From positions 4,526,001 through 4,590,000 of the forward strand of contig NZ_CP020821.1 in assembly GCF_002105755.1 (NCBI RefSeq): a DNA stretch of 64,000 nucleotides, in the 5' to 3' direction. The notes beneath the pieces are model-generated. The model did not search any database, was not told the origin of the DNA, and was given only the letters and a program-made list of their open reading frames with translations. Numbering within the stretch: position 1 is the stretch's first letter; every line of letters starts with the position of its first letter. Both the position numbers and the translations under genes were made by a program. This document shows, in pieces, positions 26,312 through 33,686 of this stretch. Source of the DNA: Mycobacterium colombiense CECT 3035. GTDB taxonomy: Bacteria; Actinomycetota; Actinomycetes; Mycobacteriales; Mycobacteriaceae.

Positions 26312-26653
26312 TCACGCGCCGGGGCAGAGATCACGTTCGGCGTAGCCGACGATGTCGTTGGCCTGCTGCGGAGACAGCCCGCCGGCGCCCTGCCGCTCGT
26401 CGGAGCGTTGCAGCGCCAAGCCCTCGAGCTGGGATTCGGGAGCGCCCCACGACAGCTGCTGGCACACGTTCAGCCCGGCCTGCAGCAGCGCCGCGTCGCC
26501 GCCGGAGACGGCGTGGATCCCGTCCCTGTGCATGTCGTTGAGGAAACCGGCCGCGTCCGCCTGCGCGGGGCCCGCCCAGATCAGGCCGGCCAGAAGTGGG
26601 CCACCGAGGAGGGCAGAACCGACGAACCCGGTGGCGAAACGACGTGATGACAT
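26312..26653 (-). CDS. Secreted DUF732-family protein, paralogue
   Basis: A 113-residue exported protein from the ATG at 26653 (MSSRRFATGFVGSALLGGPL, cleavage after QADA). The mature domain AAGFLNDMHRDGIHAVSGGDAALLQAGLNVCQQLSWGAPESQLEGLALQRSDERQGAGGLSPQQANDIVGYAERDLCPGA aligns along its length with the neighbour at 25774, including both cysteines, indicating tandem duplication. Role unknown. The start at 26677 would add non-signal residues (MTPRGEGA). Confidence 0.85.
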   Translation of the reverse strand: MSSRRFATGFVGSALLGGPLLAGLIWAGPAQADAAGFLNDMHRDGIHAVSGGDAALLQAGLNVCQQLSWGAPESQLEGLALQRSDERQGAGGLSPQQANDIVGYAERDLCPGA

Positions 26654-27126
26654 AGCCCCTTCTCCTCTTGGCGTCAACAGTTCTAATCTCGATGTTAACT
26701 TCTACGTAACCTTGATAGCAGTAACTGTTCACCAACAGTTCCCTGTGAATGACCTGCGGAAAAATAAACTCCGTGAGCGTGAAAGTCGGTTTCCGACCAG
26801 GTCGCCGATCTGGTCGTCATGCCGGCCGGCGACCGCTGCGTCAACATGACGGGCGCCGCGCCACGATCGACGGCGGGATGGTCCCCACCCCGCGACCGGC
26901 GTTCGCCCGCGCATTCGTGCAGGTTGATCGGTGTCCGTGGGCCCCGCGCGGGTTCGTGACACCGTTGTGACGTCACCATTTGGAAACGGCGCGGTGCGGC
27001 GTGGCGCGTGTCGCGCCTCGCCTGCTGACAATTGGCGCGGTCGTGAAAGCGGCCTCGGTACGGCTAGGCGGGCCTGCTGCACCACACGGGAAATAGCTGA
27101 GCGTGAATAAAGGAGAGTTGGCGCTG
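26654..27126. other. Intergenic region of about 470 bases
   Basis: This gap between divergent genes holds an AT-richer promoter-like part (26690-26770) with a 7-bp perfect inverted repeat, AACTGTT at 26723-26729 and AACAGTT at 26734-26740 (4-base loop), likely an operator for the 26653 gene. The rest (26770-27080) is GC-rich, shows no convincing reading frame, and is probably untranslated or decayed sequence. AAGGAG at 27108-27113 leads into the following secreted protein. Confidence 0.5.
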
Positions 27127-27651
27127 ATGGCGATCGTCGATCGGTTCAACATCAAAGTAGTTGCCGGCGCTGGGTTGTGCGGAGCTGCTATCGCGTTGAG
27201 CCCCGACGCGGCGGCCGCCCCGCTGATTACGGGCGGCCACGCGTGCATCGAGGGGCAGTCGGGCGAGGTGGCGCCCGCCGCGGGGCCGGGTGCAGCCGCC
27301 GGCACGGTGGCCGCGGGCGCGCCGGCCGCCGGGGGCATGTGCGCGGCGCCCATGACCGACATGTCCGGTGTGCCAATGGCTGTGCCGGGGCCGCTGCCGA
27401 TCGGTGCGCCGCTGCCGATCGTGCCGCCGCTGCCCCTCGCGCCGCCGGTCCCCCTGGTGCCGCCGGTGCCGGTGGTTCCGGCCGGTGCGCCGCTGATCGC
27501 GCTTGGCGGGCCGCTGGCCGGCGCTCCGTTGGAGGCGGCCGCCCCGATCATCGACATGTCCGGGGTGAAGGACGCGCCGACCGGCCCGGCGCCGAGCGGC
27601 GGGCCGGTGGACGGTCAGCCGGTTCGCCCCGGCCCCTCGGGCGCGAGCTGA
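27127..27651 (+). CDS. Secreted Pro/Ala/Val-rich protein
   Basis: About 174 residues from the ATG at 27127 (MAIVDRFNIKVVAGAGLCGAAIALS, then AAAAP), a signal peptide followed by a low-complexity mature chain of Ala, Gly, Pro, Val and Leu (PLPIGAPLPIVPPLPLAPPVP). Two copies of a short motif (TDMSGVPM and IDMSGVKD) and a Cys pair (GHAC, GGMC) are the only distinct elements. It resembles small mycobacterial surface proteins without a named family. A GTG at 27103 adds eight residues. A strong terminator follows the stop. Confidence 0.6.
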   Translation: MAIVDRFNIKVVAGAGLCGAAIALSPDAAAAPLITGGHACIEGQSGEVAPAAGPGAAAGTVAAGAPAAGGMCAAPMTDMSGVPMAVPGPLPIGAPLPIVPPLPLAPPVPLVPPVPVVPAGAPLIALGGPLAGAPLEAAAPIIDMSGVKDAPTGPAPSGGPVDGQPVRPGPSGAS

Positions 27652-27679
27652 GGCCGAATCGGTCTCCACTGAACGGGCC

Positions 27680-27708
27680 GGGCCCGCTGGTTTATCACCA
27701 GCGGGCCC
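27680..27708 (+). terminator. Strong hairpin terminator after the Pro-rich secreted gene
   Basis: A perfect 12-bp stem (GGGCCCGCTGGT / ACCAGCGGGCCC) with a 5-base loop (ttatc) ends 57 bases after the stop codon and is followed by gttccgttt. It fits a mycobacterial terminator without a strict U-run. Confidence 0.7.
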
Positions 27709-27809
27709 GTTCCGTTTGTGGGCCATCGCGGCAGCCGGCGCCCTTCGGGTGTTCCCGTGCATGCGTGCGTACCCAGCGTCGCTGACAAGCCCACGCCCTC
27801 AAGACAATT

Positions 27810-27848
27810 GAAGCTCCGCACCCGGCGTGCGCCTGGGTGCGGAGCTTC
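27810..27848 (-). terminator. Hairpin terminator after the L,D-transpeptidase gene
   Basis: A perfect 14-bp stem (GAAGCTCCGCACCC / GGGTGCGGAGCTTC) with an 11-base loop lies 13 bases beyond the stop of the minus-strand gene at 27862. It may end transcription of that gene. Confidence 0.7.
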
Positions 27849-27861
27849 GTGAAATGCCGGA

Positions 27862-28677
27862 CTATTCCTGGACGATCACCGGGTCGCCGACGTGGACGTG
27901 GTCGTAGTACCACTCGGCGTCATCGGGGCTCAGGCTGATGCAGCCGTGGCTGACGTTCTCCAACCCCAGGGCGGGGACGGCCCACGGGGCCGAATGCACG
28001 AACAGTCCGCGGCTGGTGATACGGACGGCGTAATTGACCGTCAGCAGGTAACCGTTGGGGTCGTCGACCGGGATGCCGACGCTGCTCGAATCCATCGTCA
28101 CCGCTTCTTCTTTGGACAGGACGGTGTATGAGCCGACGGGCGTCGGGTATTCCGGCCTGCCCATCGACGCGGGCATCACGCCCTGCTCACCAAAGTGCGG
28201 CCGGTGGTGCGGCGCCGGCAGTGAGGTCGGCGGTCCTGCTTCGGCGCCGTCGATGCTCACGGTGAAGGTGTGTTCGGAGATGCTGGCCACGCCGATCACG
28301 GCGGGACCCGTCTTGATCTCCGCGGACGCGCCGCCCACGGTCAACGCAATGGTGCTGTGCGCCGGCCAGTATCGGTCTGGAACCCATTGGACGACCTTGT
28401 TGTCCAGCCATTCGAACTTGCCGGTCATCGCGGGCGTCGACTTGACGTCGACGGCACGTTCGGCCGCCCGCCGGTCCGCTGAGTTGGTAACGGGCGCAGT
28501 GAATTTCACCTGGATGGGGTGCGCCACCCCGACCACTTCGTCGCGGCCCGGCGAGATCGACGCTATCGCGAACCCATGCGACTGGTTCGCCGCGGCCAGG
28601 CTCACGCCGGCCGGCGTCGCGACGACACTCGCAGCGGCTCCGATCACCGCAAGAACACACCGAACACCCGTCCGCAT
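27862..28677 (-). CDS. L,D-transpeptidase (LdtMt1/LdtA-like)
   Basis: A 271-residue secreted enzyme from the ATG at 28677 with a signal peptide (MRTGVRCVLAVIGAAASVVA, cleavage near ANQS). An Ig-like domain (FAIASISPGRDEVVGVAHPIQVKFT at about 37-120) precedes the YkuD catalytic domain, whose active site reads LENVSHGCISLSPDDAEWYYDHV (His...Ser-His-Gly-Cys). It forms 3-3 cross-links in peptidoglycan. The layout resembles the single-Ig LdtMt1 (Rv0116c) class rather than the two-Ig LdtMt2 class. The frame continues upstream to 28893 without a signal, so the later ATG is chosen. Confidence 0.9.
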   Translation of the reverse strand: MRTGVRCVLAVIGAAASVVATPAGVSLAAANQSHGFAIASISPGRDEVVGVAHPIQVKFTAPVTNSADRRAAERAVDVKSTPAMTGKFEWLDNKVVQWVPDRYWPAHSTIALTVGGASAEIKTGPAVIGVASISEHTFTVSIDGAEAGPPTSLPAPHHRPHFGEQGVMPASMGRPEYPTPVGSYTVLSKEEAVTMDSSSVGIPVDDPNGYLLTVNYAVRITSRGLFVHSAPWAVPALGLENVSHGCISLSPDDAEWYYDHVHVGDPVIVQE

Positions 28678-28976
28678 GGCCCCGATTCCTTTTAACTGAC
28701 ATAGTTGCAATAGGGATGATAAATGTGCGCTGACCTGCGGAAGCGTAAGGGCGCGTTGATATTTGGACACGCGAAGGTCACGGTTTGGCCAAGGGAGGTT
28801 TGGTCCGGGGTCCCGATCGGGGCGGCGTGACCAGGCGCAGAGGACCCCCGGCGACTGCGCCAGCGTTACGGGCCGGCCGAAGGGAATCGTCATCGTGTTG
28901 TGACCGGGCCGTGACGCGCCCGCCGGCCGCGAACCCTTCTCCGCGGGGCCCGCGGGCGCCGTTTCTCAGCCGTGCG
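28678..28976. other. Intergenic region upstream of the L,D-transpeptidase
   Basis: This 299-base gap holds the promoter of the minus-strand L,D-transpeptidase (AT-rich tract 28685-28725) and the end of the SDR gene. I see no credible coding sequence, hairpin or repeat in it. Confidence 0.4.
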
Positions 28977-29780
28977 TCAGTGGATGCGCGCGCTGCCGCC
29001 GAGGCCGATCTCGAGCACGCTCCCGGTGATCACCCCGGGGTCGGTGACCAGATACACCACGCCGCGGCTGACGTCCTCGGGCTGCAGCCAGGGCTGGGGG
29101 ATGGGGTTGGCCTTGGTCATCCGGCGCACGAGGTCGTCGGGGACGTCATCGCTTCCGGTGGGTTGCACCATCGGTGTCTGGGTGGTGGTCGGGCAGACCA
29201 CGTTGATGGTGATGCCCTCCTTGGCGACCTCCAGGGCGGCGGACTTCGCCAGGCCGATGACGCCCCACTTGGTGGCGTTGTACGCGGCCAGCTCGGGGAT
29301 GCCCATCCGGCCGCCCATCGAGGAGGTCACCACGATCCTGCCGAACCGCTGCTGCCGCATCACCGGGATGGCGGCCCGCAGGACGTGAAACGCGCCGGTC
29401 AGGTTCGTGTCGATAAGCTGCTGCCACACCACGTCGCTGACGTCTTCCAGCAGCCCGGTGCTGACGATCCCGGCGTTGGCCACCACGACGTCGAGGCTGC
29501 CCATGTCGGCGACGGTCTGCGCGATGGCGGCGCTGACGGCGGCCGAATCGCGCACGTCCAGGGTGAGCGGCAGGCAACGCCGCCCCAGCTCTTCGACCAG
29601 CTTGGTCGTTTCGTGGAGGTCGTCCTCGGTGCCCAGCGGATAGGTCAGGTCCGTCATCGCCTGCGGGGCGTCGGCCACCACGATGTCGGCTCCCTCGCCC
29701 GCCAGCGCCAGCGCATGCGAGCGGCCCTGCCCTCGAGCTCCACCGGTGATAAAGGCCACGCGTCCGTCCAAGGCACCCAT
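28977..29780 (-). CDS. Mycofactocin-coupled short-chain dehydrogenase
   Basis: A 267-residue SDR starting MGALDGRVAFITGGARGQGRSHALALAGEGADIVVAD. The GGARGQGRSHA cofactor loop with its adjacent acidic residues is typical of the SDRs that carry a non-exchangeable nicotinamide reoxidised by mycofactocin. Active site SSMGGRMGIPELAAYNATK shows intact Ser, Tyr and Lys. It probably oxidises an alcohol such as a carveol-like or steroid substrate. Start ATG at 29780. The gene ends just before the tRNA island. Confidence 0.88.
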   Translation of the reverse strand: MGALDGRVAFITGGARGQGRSHALALAGEGADIVVADAPQAMTDLTYPLGTEDDLHETTKLVEELGRRCLPLTLDVRDSAAVSAAIAQTVADMGSLDVVVANAGIVSTGLLEDVSDVVWQQLIDTNLTGAFHVLRAAIPVMRQQRFGRIVVTSSMGGRMGIPELAAYNATKWGVIGLAKSAALEVAKEGITINVVCPTTTQTPMVQPTGSDDVPDDLVRRMTKANPIPQPWLQPEDVSRGVVYLVTDPGVITGSVLEIGLGGSARIH

Positions 29781-29894
29781 GGGGTAAAGCTACCAGCGGG
29801 TTAGCCGCTTGCCGGTGCGCCGGGTGGGGTTATGAAACCGATTGCTGCGGCTCAGGTTTCGGAGCCGGCTCGGGCAGCGGGCCGGGAGTAGAAG

Positions 29895-29939
29895 TGGAGC
29901 CGATGACGGGAATCGAACCCGCGTATTCAGCTTGGGAAG
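29895..29939 (-). repeat. att repeat, displaced 3' half of tRNA-Gly (distal end of island)
   Basis: These 45 bases are identical to 32098-32142 and cover the tRNA-Gly 3' half from the anticodon loop through the encoded CCA. Sequence diverges immediately on both sides (tatttt versus ctgatg inside the anticodon arm). It marks the left junction of the integrated element. Confidence 0.9.
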
Positions 29940-30080
29940 TATTTTCGGCGTGCGAACATGTGAGCGATAGCCGCTGGTAGGAGTACTGCTCAGCAACTCC
30001 GAAACCTGCCTTTACCAGCGGATCAGTCGGCTTTGGCTACGGCTAGGGGCCGCGTCCGGTCCGCCTACAGTTCGCCCTAA

Positions 30081-30097
30081 GGGACCGTTAGGGGACC
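30081..30097. repeat. Putative integrase arm-type site, left copy
   Basis: GGGACCGTTAGGGGACC, itself two GGGACC units 11 bases apart, recurs with one mismatch at 32034-32050 inside the other end of the island. Placement near each island junction fits integrase arm-binding sites. Inferred from repetition and position. Confidence 0.5.
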
Positions 30098-30158
30098 GTG
30101 CAGCCTACTTGCCGGGCTTCCGCTTGGGTGCGGCCGTGCTCTTCGCGCTCCGCCCGGT

Positions 30159-30668
30159 ATGTCGCTGACGCGGCCCCGGCCTACCGGAGTGCGGGTGACA
30201 CGCGCCGCACCAGGAGCGGCCGATACGGGTGTGGAAGGGGCAGCACCGAGTGCGACCGCGAAGGGCCGCGCGCGACGCCAGGCGGAGGCCTTGGCCAAAC
30301 TCACCGTGGAGGACGCCGAGAAGCGGTTGGTGCTGGACTGGACACAGCCGCTACGCCACGCGACGTTGTACAAAGCCGTCTACCGCCCGGCTGTGCTGCG
30401 CGCCAACAGGCTCACTCCGAGCGTGAAGCTGTCACCGGCGCAGTCGTTCCATTCGCTGCGGCACACGTATGCGAGCTTGTGCCTGGCGGCGGGCATTCGG
30501 CCCATCGACATCGCGGAACTGATGGGGCACCGGGACGTGAAGACCACGCTCACCGTCTACGCGCACCTGATCAACACCGACGACCACACCGGCAACATGG
30601 CCGCGCTCGGCACCCTGGCGGCGCCAAGTCCTGCGTATATCGGAAATGTTGTGGCCCTACGCAGCTGA
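30159..30668 (+). pseudogene. Truncated tyrosine recombinase (phage integrase), catalytic C-terminus
   Basis: The last 90 residues are the integrase catalytic end: FHSLRHTYASLCLAAGI (His-x-x-Arg), IAELMGHRDVKTTLTVYAHL (second His and the nucleophile Tyr). Before this comes RLVLDWTQPLRHATLYKAVYRPAVLR, also typical. The N-terminal arm-binding and core-binding domains and the first catalytic Arg are missing; the first 45 residues are basic low-complexity sequence. The remnant is therefore likely inactive. A GTG at 30189 (VRVTRAAPG) is an alternative start. It lies next to the left att copy, as expected for an island integrase. Confidence 0.8.
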
Positions 30669-30669
30669 T

Positions 30670-30685
30670 TTCAGTCCTTACTGAA
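30670..30685 (+). terminator. Short hairpin just after integrase stop
   Basis: TTCAGT and ACTGAA flank cctt immediately after the integrase stop codon, a 6-bp perfect stem. It could end integrase transcription before the TIR gene. Weak on its own. Confidence 0.35.
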
Positions 30686-30774
30686 GTAATTGCTACTGCC
30701 AGGATACGAGACACGCGCGTCATACAGTCTTGAACTGGGATAATAACTACATTGGCGACCTTCTCGGGGAAGTA

Positions 30775-30803
30775 TTGACAACTCCAAGTACATGACCTAA
30801 CGT
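30775..30803 (+). promoter_or_regulatory. Sigma-70-like promoter of the TIR gene
   Basis: TTGACA at 30775-30780 and TAACGT at 30798-30803 are 17 bases apart, with the start codon 36 bases beyond. The -35 matches the consensus perfectly and the -10 fits TAnnnT. The TIR gene thus seems to have its own promoter inside the island. Confidence 0.55.
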
Positions 30804-30839
30804 CCGTGTGGTCAGATCTAGAACGAAGGTGCCGCAGAG

Positions 30840-32030
30840 ATGCCACAGGACAATGCTGAGGCTCCGGTGAACGCCGGGGCCACCAAAGCGAAATCCGCTG
30901 ATTCCCAAGGGAAACGAACGCGGGCGCGATCGTTGCCGCAGACGGACGTTCCGTCCGTCACGCTGCAGCAGGCGCTGAGGGTCCCCCGAGCGATAAGCGA
31001 CGCGTACGCGAAGCAGCCGGCCACGCCTCTGCAATTGGCGACAGCGATCGATATGTCCCCTAGCTCTGGGCCTTACCGAACGCTGACCGCAGCGTCGGCA
31101 GCCTACGGGCTCACTGATGGCGGGGCCTGGGCTGAAAAGATCGGCCTGACGCCCCTAGGCCGACGTGCTGTGGCGCCGACTCAAGAGGGCGATGATGCCG
31201 CCGCGCTCGCTGAGGCGGTGCTTAAACCGAGGGTCATGGGCGCATTTTTGCGACGGTACGACCAGAACAAGCTTCCGAAAGAGATGATCGGACGGAATGT
31301 TCTGGAAGAGATGGGTGTCCCGGCGGAGCAGACCCAACGAGCGTTCAACGCGATTGTTGAAAGTGGGCGCGCCGTTGGCTTTATCTACGAACACCGGGGC
31401 GGCGAGTATGTCGACCTCAACCGCGTTTCCATGCCCGGCGCCGCGTCCGAACCCGATGAGGCCATCGAGGAAAGGGGCGGTGATGGGGGAGGCGGGGGCG
31501 ATACCGCCCTGGCCGACATCGTCGATATCACCGGTGCCGGTGCGATCACGGATCGCACTCCGACGCCGCCCCCGGTCAAGGTCGAAGAAGTTGTCAACAA
31601 CCGGGTGTTCGTTACGCACGGTAAGAACCGGGCGGTCGTCGAGCAGCTCAAGGAACTACTGACTTACGGCGGCTTTGTGCCTGTGGTTTCGGTAGAGAAG
31701 GAGACCTTGGCGAAGTCGATCCCGGACAAGGTTTTGGACGACATGCGCTCCTGCAGCGCTGGGATCGTGCATGTGGGGTCCGAGATGGTGCTGAAGGACG
31801 ACGACGGAAACGAACACAAGCTGCTCAACAGCAATGTGCTTATCGAGATTGGTGCGGCGTTGGCGTTGTATGGCAAGCGCCTGATCTTGCTGGTAGAGGA
31901 GGGGACGGAACTGCCCTCGAACCTTCAGGGATTGTACCAGGCGCGTTATGCGGGCGGGGAACTGACGCATTCCGCGACGATGAAGCTTCTGAAGACGTTC
32001 AACGAATTCAAGTCCGCGCCGCCCGCGTGA
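30840..32030 (+). CDS. TIR-like (CAP12/Pycsar-TIR type) effector with winged-helix-like N-domain
   Basis: A 396-residue protein. The C-terminal domain (about 255-390) reads NNRVFVTHGKNRAVVEQLKELL, then GFVPVVSVEKETLAKSIPDKVLDDMRSCSAGIVHVGSE, and LLNSNVLIEIGAALALYGKRLILLVEEGTELPSNLQGL. This is the predicted nucleotide-binding TIR-like domain of PF10137 proteins (CAP12, PycTIR), which degrade NAD+ in cyclic-nucleotide-activated defence. The probable catalytic Glu is in NVLIEIGAALAL. The N-terminal 30-200 part (LQQALRVPRAISDAYAKQPA, then LTDGGAWAEKIGLTPLGRRAV) has a winged-helix-like pattern and may sense a trigger or DNA. An acidic Gly-rich linker joins the two. No cyclase gene is adjacent, so it would act alone or on a distant signal. 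Confidence 0.85.
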   Translation: MPQDNAEAPVNAGATKAKSADSQGKRTRARSLPQTDVPSVTLQQALRVPRAISDAYAKQPATPLQLATAIDMSPSSGPYRTLTAASAAYGLTDGGAWAEKIGLTPLGRRAVAPTQEGDDAAALAEAVLKPRVMGAFLRRYDQNKLPKEMIGRNVLEEMGVPAEQTQRAFNAIVESGRAVGFIYEHRGGEYVDLNRVSMPGAASEPDEAIEERGGDGGGGGDTALADIVDITGAGAITDRTPTPPPVKVEEVVNNRVFVTHGKNRAVVEQLKELLTYGGFVPVVSVEKETLAKSIPDKVLDDMRSCSAGIVHVGSEMVLKDDDGNEHKLLNSNVLIEIGAALALYGKRLILLVEEGTELPSNLQGLYQARYAGGELTHSATMKLLKTFNEFKSAPPA

Positions 32031-32033
32031 CGC

Positions 32034-32050
32034 GGGACCGTTACGGGACC
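32034..32050. repeat. Putative integrase arm-type site, right copy
   Basis: GGGACCGTTACGGGACC, one mismatch from 30081-30097, starts three bases after the TIR stop codon and 48 bases before the right att repeat. Confidence 0.5.
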
Positions 32051-32097
32051 ACCGGCCCACTCGGACCGGCCCTAGGCCCTCAAATCCCTGCTCAACC

Positions 32098-32171
32098 TGG
32101 AGCCGATGACGGGAATCGAACCCGCGTATTCAGCTTGGGAAGCTGATGTTCTGCCATTGAACTACATCGGC
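32098..32171 (-). tRNA. tRNA-Gly (anticodon CCC)
   Basis: The minus strand folds into a cloverleaf: acceptor GCCGATG/CATCGGC, D-arm GTTC/GAAC, anticodon stem TCAGC/GCTGA with loop TTCCCAA (anticodon CCC), T-arm GCGGG/CCCGT with TTCGATT loop, discriminator T and a genomically encoded CCA (32098-32100). It serves as the attachment gene of the island at 29895-32142; its anticodon loop and 3' half are duplicated at 29895-29939. Confidence 0.95.
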
Positions 32172-32340
32172 ACTGTCGCCAAGGAAGGCTAGCACCCGGC
32201 GGGACCCGTCGAGGTCAGGACAGCTCATCGACCCGGGCGCAGCGCCCGCAGTGCGCGGTCGCGCCACAGAAGAGTTATTCCTTTCACAAATTCACATTCT
32301 CATATTTATTATTTCGTTATTGCACCGTAATGTGCACGGC

Positions 32341-32976
32341 GTGGGCCGTCACGCATTAGCCAGGAAGCGACGTAAACCGTCGGTGGCCCTGGCAGCGGTG
32401 CTCGCCCCCGCAGCAGTCTTCTTCGCGGTGTCGGCGGATGTCCACCCTTCTGCACCCCGCGTCGAGGCCAAACCCGTTATCAGCGACACCACTCCGTGCT
32501 GCGTTCAAATCGTGACCGCGGCGTCGCATCGGCTCATCAAGGCATCCCCGGACGGCGAGCCCGCCGCGGCGTCGCGGTATCACACCCGGGCCCGATTCCT
32601 GACCGCCGACGTCGCACCGGAACGGGGCATGCAGATCCGGACGATCCTGGTCGCGCGCAGCATCACCGCGGACTTTCCGCAGATCCACGAGATGGGGGGA
32701 GTGCGCCCGGATCCGTTGCCGTGGCACCCGCTGGGCCTGGCGGTCGACGTGATGATTCCCAACCCCGGGTCCGACGAGGGCATCGCGCTGGGCAATGCGA
32801 TCGTCGCCTACGTGATGCAGAACGCCAACCGGTTCGGCATCCAGGACGCGATCTGGCGAGGCGTCTACTACACGCCCAACGGGGCGCAGGCGAGCCGGCT
32901 CGGCCACTATGACCACGTGCACGTCACGACCACCGGGGGCGGATATCCCAACGGCAGCGAGGTCTACCTCCGCTGA
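32341..32976 (+). CDS. Exported conserved protein (Rv0320-like)
   Basis: About 211 residues from the GTG at 32341 (VGRHALARKRRKPSVALAAV), a basic N-region and a hydrophobic helix (ALAAVLAPAAVFFAVSA) that acts as a signal or anchor. The C-terminal domain (PWHPLGLAVDVMIPNPGSDEGIALGNAIVAYVMQNANRFGIQDAIWRGVYYTPNG, then GHYDHVHVTT) resembles the ARB_07466-type domain found in mycobacterial exported proteins and D-Ala-D-Ala peptidase-like folds; it keeps an HxxxxxxD and HxH pattern that may bind zinc. Upstream open frame to 32251 runs through an AT-rich promoter region. Located before dcd as in H37Rv. Confidence 0.75.
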   Translation: MGRHALARKRRKPSVALAAVLAPAAVFFAVSADVHPSAPRVEAKPVISDTTPCCVQIVTAASHRLIKASPDGEPAAASRYHTRARFLTADVAPERGMQIRTILVARSITADFPQIHEMGGVRPDPLPWHPLGLAVDVMIPNPGSDEGIALGNAIVAYVMQNANRFGIQDAIWRGVYYTPNGAQASRLGHYDHVHVTTTGGGYPNGSEVYLR

Positions 32977-33006
32977 ACACGTAGCGCAGCCAGCTAGGCT
33001 CGTCGC

Positions 33007-33579
33007 GTGCTGCTCTCCGATCGCGACCTCAGGTCCGAAATCACCGCCGGGCGGCTGGGCATCGAGCCATTCGAAGCCGGCCTGGTGCAGCCATCCAGCA
33101 TCGACGTGCGGCTCGACTGCATGTTCCGGGTGTTCAACAACACCCGCTACACCCACATCGACCCGGCCAAGCAACAGGACGAGCTGACCACCCTGGTGGA
33201 ACCCGACGCCGGCGAGCCGTTCGTGCTGCATCCCGGCGAGTTCGTGCTCGGTTCGACGCTGGAACTCATCACCCTGCCCGACGACCTCGCCGGGCGCCTG
33301 GAGGGCAAGTCGTCGCTGGGCCGCCTCGGCCTGCTGACGCACTCGACCGCCGGGTTCATCGACCCCGGCTTCAGCGGTCACATCACGCTGGAGCTGTCCA
33401 ACGTCGCCAACCTGCCGATCACCCTGTGGCCAGGCATGAAGATCGGTCAGCTGTGCATCCTGCGGCTGACCAGTCCCGCCGAACATCCTTACGGCAGTAC
33501 GCAAGTAGGTTCGAAGTATCAGGGCCAGCGAGGACCGACCCCGTCGCGCTCCTATCAGAACTTCATAAGGACTACATAG
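33007..33579 (+). CDS. dcd: Bifunctional dCTP deaminase/dUTPase
   Basis: A 190-residue enzyme with a GTG start, [37 protein letters not shown]. Signature regions are [26 protein letters not shown] and [28 protein letters not shown], including the catalytic Glu in TLELSN, and the C-terminal [16 protein letters not shown]. It converts dCTP through dUTP to dUMP in thymidylate supply, as shown for the M. tuberculosis and Methanocaldococcus enzymes. Highly conserved, matching Rv0321. Confidence 0.97.
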   Translation: MLLSDRDLRSEITAGRLGIEPFEAGLVQPSSIDVRLDCMFRVFNNTRYTHIDPAKQQDELTTLVEPDAGEPFVLHPGEFVLGSTLELITLPDDLAGRLEGKSSLGRLGLLTHSTAGFIDPGFSGHITLELSNVANLPITLWPGMKIGQLCILRLTSPAEHPYGSTQVGSKYQGQRGPTPSRSYQNFIRTT

Positions 33580-33686
33580 GTTCTACAGCGCTCTCACGCC
33601 CCCCTTGTGCGCAATACTTAGTTAGCCGTGGTTTTTTCCTCCGCCTGGCCATGGCTCATCGTGCAATACCTTTGGAGGGGTTTGTT

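Larger units (their letters stand above)
29895..32142. mobile_element. 2.2-kb genomic island integrated in tRNA-Gly(CCC), carrying a TIR-like effector
   Basis: Two direct 45-bp copies of the tRNA-Gly 3' half bound 2.2 kb of DNA that contains a C-terminal tyrosine-recombinase remnant and a TIR-domain gene, with an AT-richer gap between them (30669-30839) unlike the surroundings. The intact tRNA gene is kept at the right end. Flanking 17-bp repeats at 30081 and 32034 look like integrase arm sites. The element is too small to be a complete prophage, so it is a decayed island or a satellite-type defence cassette. Confidence 0.85.

Noticed and set aside
26770..27080. Possible decayed gene between the DUF732 and Pro-rich genes
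   Set aside because: Both strands give only short frames without signals, domain or codon bias, and no relation to any neighbour is visible.
27780..27861. The 14-bp hairpin at 27810 as a small RNA
   Set aside because: No promoter-like sequence or second structure; a terminator for the neighbouring L,D-transpeptidase explains it.
29940..30158. Minus-strand end ...AAPKRKPGK in the left part of the island
   Set aside because: A short basic C-terminus can be read ending at 30105, but no start or family support was found, so it is not called a gene.
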